DNA of 64,000 nucleotides, from contig JAWIIG010000038.1 in assembly GCA_033557465.1 (NCBI GenBank), forward strand, positions 2,480,001 to 2,544,000. Direction: 5' to 3'. The stretch comes from Ichthyophis bannanicus (Eukaryota > Chordata > Amphibia > Gymnophiona > Ichthyophiidae). The translations under genes and the position numbers were made by a program. Under the pieces are notes generated by a model. The model saw nothing but the letters and a program-made list of their open reading frames with translations, ran no database searches and was not told the DNA's origin. This document shows, one piece after another, positions 62,873 to 64,000 of the stretch. Position 1 is the first letter of the stretch. The number at the start of each line of letters is the position of its first letter.

Positions 62873-63727
62873 TCACTCACTTGGCGAGATGCTCCGGCTC
62901 GTCGTGGGTACTGTAAGCCGCTCCACATAGGCAGTAGCCTCGCCCGCCGATTCGAAGCTCCGGCGGGTCCCTCCGTGCCAAATCACCAAGCGCGCTGGGT
63001 ATTGTACCTGGAACCGGACATTAGCATCTATAAGTTTCTGGCAGAGGGAGGCATAGGCTTTTCGGCGCTGACTTAGCAAGGCGGAATAGTCCTGTGTGAC
63101 TCGGATGCGCATGTTGTCCCAGTCTACCGCTCCTTTCTGCCGGACAGTTTTAAGCAAGTCTTCTTTTTGTGGGAAGCTAAGAAATCTCGCCAAAACCACT
63201 CGGGGACGGCGATCATTCGCCGTCTGCTTGGGCCCGATCCGGTGAGCACGCTCCACTATAATGGGGCTGGACGTTTCGGTATCAGATCGCAAAGATGTCG
63301 CCAAAGCCTCCACCATCCCCCGGAGACCCTTGTCGGGTATAGAGTCAGCGACCCCCAGAAATCTTAAGTTATTCCGCCTGGACCTGTTCTCTAAATCGTC
63401 CAGCTTGAGCGCCTGGTCCACGGCCAACTTTTGCGCCGCCTGGAGCTCCCGCCGAAGTGTCGCCAGGCCATCCTCAGTCTGGGTTATTCGGGTCTCGGCC
63501 TCCTGCATGCGGGACCCCAGTACTTCCAAAGAATTTTGGATCGCATCCATTTTAGCGTGCAAGGCGTCAAATTGCCCCGATAGCACAGTGGTCACCGCTG
63601 CCGAGAGTTCAGCCGTCAATATCGGCGAGGCGGGAGACCCAGTCTGCTTCGGTGGGGAGTCCACCATCTTAGCTGTCCCGGCGGCACGGTCCTTCTCTCT
63701 TCGCCCAAGTTTCCCCGTGGAAGCCAT
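62873..63727 (-). CDS. L1 ORF1: RNA-binding chaperone
   Basis: 284 codons from ATG 63727. The N-terminus is basic; a coiled coil spans about residues 45-115 (heptad-like 'MQEAETRITQTEDGLATLRR'). The RRM-like segment follows ('LENRSRRNNLRFLGVADS', 'IVERAHRIGPK', 'RPRVVLARFLSFPQKEDLL'), then the C-terminal domain ('LSQRRKAYASLCQKLIDANV', 'FQVQYPARLVIWHGG'). Length and order match L1 ORF1p, which trimerises and coats L1 RNA. It is uninterrupted. Confidence 0.93.
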   Translation of the reverse strand: MASTGKLGRREKDRAAGTAKMVDSPPKQTGSPASPILTAELSAAVTTVLSGQFDALHAKMDAIQNSLEVLGSRMQEAETRITQTEDGLATLRRELQAAQKLAVDQALKLDDLENRSRRNNLRFLGVADSIPDKGLRGMVEALATSLRSDTETSSPIIVERAHRIGPKQTANDRRPRVVLARFLSFPQKEDLLKTVRQKGAVDWDNMRIRVTQDYSALLSQRRKAYASLCQKLIDANVRFQVQYPARLVIWHGGTRRSFESAGEATAYVERLTVPTTSRSISPSE

Positions 63728-63891
63728 GGCGATTCGGAGGTGATGAACGGTTCCTGGGATTAGTCAGGTCTCCTTTCCCACTGGGGTAGCGGCTGAAGGC
63801 TTTTCACGGCGAATTTTCACGGTTTTAGGGGGCCGGGGGCCCAGAGCTCAGATCGGACACGTCCGTTCGAGCTCACCACATCACGTGGTCT
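63728..63891 (-). promoter_or_regulatory. L1 5' UTR
   Basis: 164 bp between the target duplication and ORF1, GC-rich. It probably contains the internal promoter, but no motif is diagnostic. Confidence 0.6.
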
Positions 63892-63908
63892 CTGAAAGAT
63901 GCTTTTTT
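63892..63908 (+). repeat. L1 target site duplication, right copy
   Basis: Identical to 57319-57335. Confidence 0.92.
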
Positions 63909-64000
63909 GCAACAGCAGCCTCTCTGACCTCACCTTTAAACCATGCTGGCAGTTTTTTGGACTTCCTTCCACTTTTCTTAAAGTGTGGAATACAGATGGT
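63909..64000 (-). mobile_element. CR1 copy resumes after L1
   Basis: 'caacagcagcctctctgacc' continues the linker region of the CR1 at 55297-57335, as in the parallel CR1 copy near 24090-24120 ('gaggtcagagaggctgttgc'). It runs off the window. Confidence 0.8.

Larger units (their letters stand above)
57336..63891 (-). mobile_element. Full-length L1 (LINE-1) element
   Basis: A 6.56-kb L1 on the minus strand. It has a 5' UTR (63891-63728), ORF1 (63727-62873), a long inter-ORF spacer (62872-61416), ORF2 (about 61415-57576), and a 3' UTR with an AATAAA signal (plus-strand TTTATT at 57360-57365) before the poly(A) at 57336-57348. Perfect 17-bp target duplications and uninterrupted ORFs indicate a recent insertion. 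Confidence 0.95.

Noticed and set aside
1..64000. CRISPR array, operon or bacterial replicon
   Set aside because: Introns, SINEs, LINEs and DIRS elements show vertebrate nuclear DNA. No spaced short repeats of CRISPR type were seen.

Overview
The window is vertebrate nuclear DNA, not microbial. It holds two exons of one host gene and is otherwise built almost entirely of transposable elements. Both exons are on the minus strand: 51823-51912 and 10713-10819. Their translations match the region just before, and the start of, the RasGEF N-terminal (REM-like) domain of RASGRF1/RASGRF2 (Ras guanine-nucleotide exchange factors), and their splice phases fit each other. Positions 10820-51822 are therefore read as a single intron of about 41 kb, and most of the window as intronic repeat sediment. 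Abundant DIRS tyrosine-recombinase retrotransposons, CR1, L2, RTE and L1 LINEs, tRNA-derived SINEs, piggyBac and a Polinton suggest an amphibian with a large genome. A caecilian is my best guess, but this is inference from repeat content only.

Layout. 1-690: end of a DIRS copy. 786-2615: CR1 (minus). 3785-9985: a SINE split by a complete DIRS element (DIRS-1, 3882-9849) with inverted terminal repeats (ITRs), internal complementary region (ICR), gag, RT-RNase H and tyrosine recombinase (YR). 10713-10819: RASGRF exon. 13050-15484: decayed piggyBac carrying a DIRS fragment flanked by a 13-bp direct repeat. 15485-16870: DIRS gag fragment. 16935-18175: L2. 18176-25188: long CR1 (plus), interrupted by an L2 tail, a SINE and an unfamiliar 2.5-kb element with terminal inverted repeats (21103-23610). 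25590-27050: DIRS fragment. 27085-27500: a second, decayed relative of the protein in the 2.5-kb element. 28197-33968: DIRS-2, with all ORFs open. 34430-36033: DIRS gag end. 36671-50906: a complete but decayed Polinton/Maverick with a perfect 6-bp target duplication (AATCTC). 50913-51602: foldback repeat. 51823-51912: upstream RASGRF exon. 52134-57335: SINEs and CR1 copies. 57336-63891: full-length L1 with a 17-bp target duplication, inserted in a CR1 that resumes at 63909.

How the parts work together. Each autonomous element carries its own replication set. DIRS has gag, RT-RNase H and YR; L1 has an RNA-binding ORF1 protein and an endonuclease-RT ORF2; the Polinton has a protein-primed-type DNA polymerase B, a DDE integrase with chromodomain, and capsid-type proteins. 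Insertion order can be read from the nesting: RTE in DIRS in Polinton in the RASGRF intron; DIRS-1 in a SINE; L1 in CR1; the 2.5-kb element, an L2 tail and a SINE in CR1. DIRS-2 and the L1 look youngest because their reading frames are open. The most novel items are the unnamed 2.5-kb element with its second homologue, and the Polinton with exon-like duplications upstream of its polymerase.
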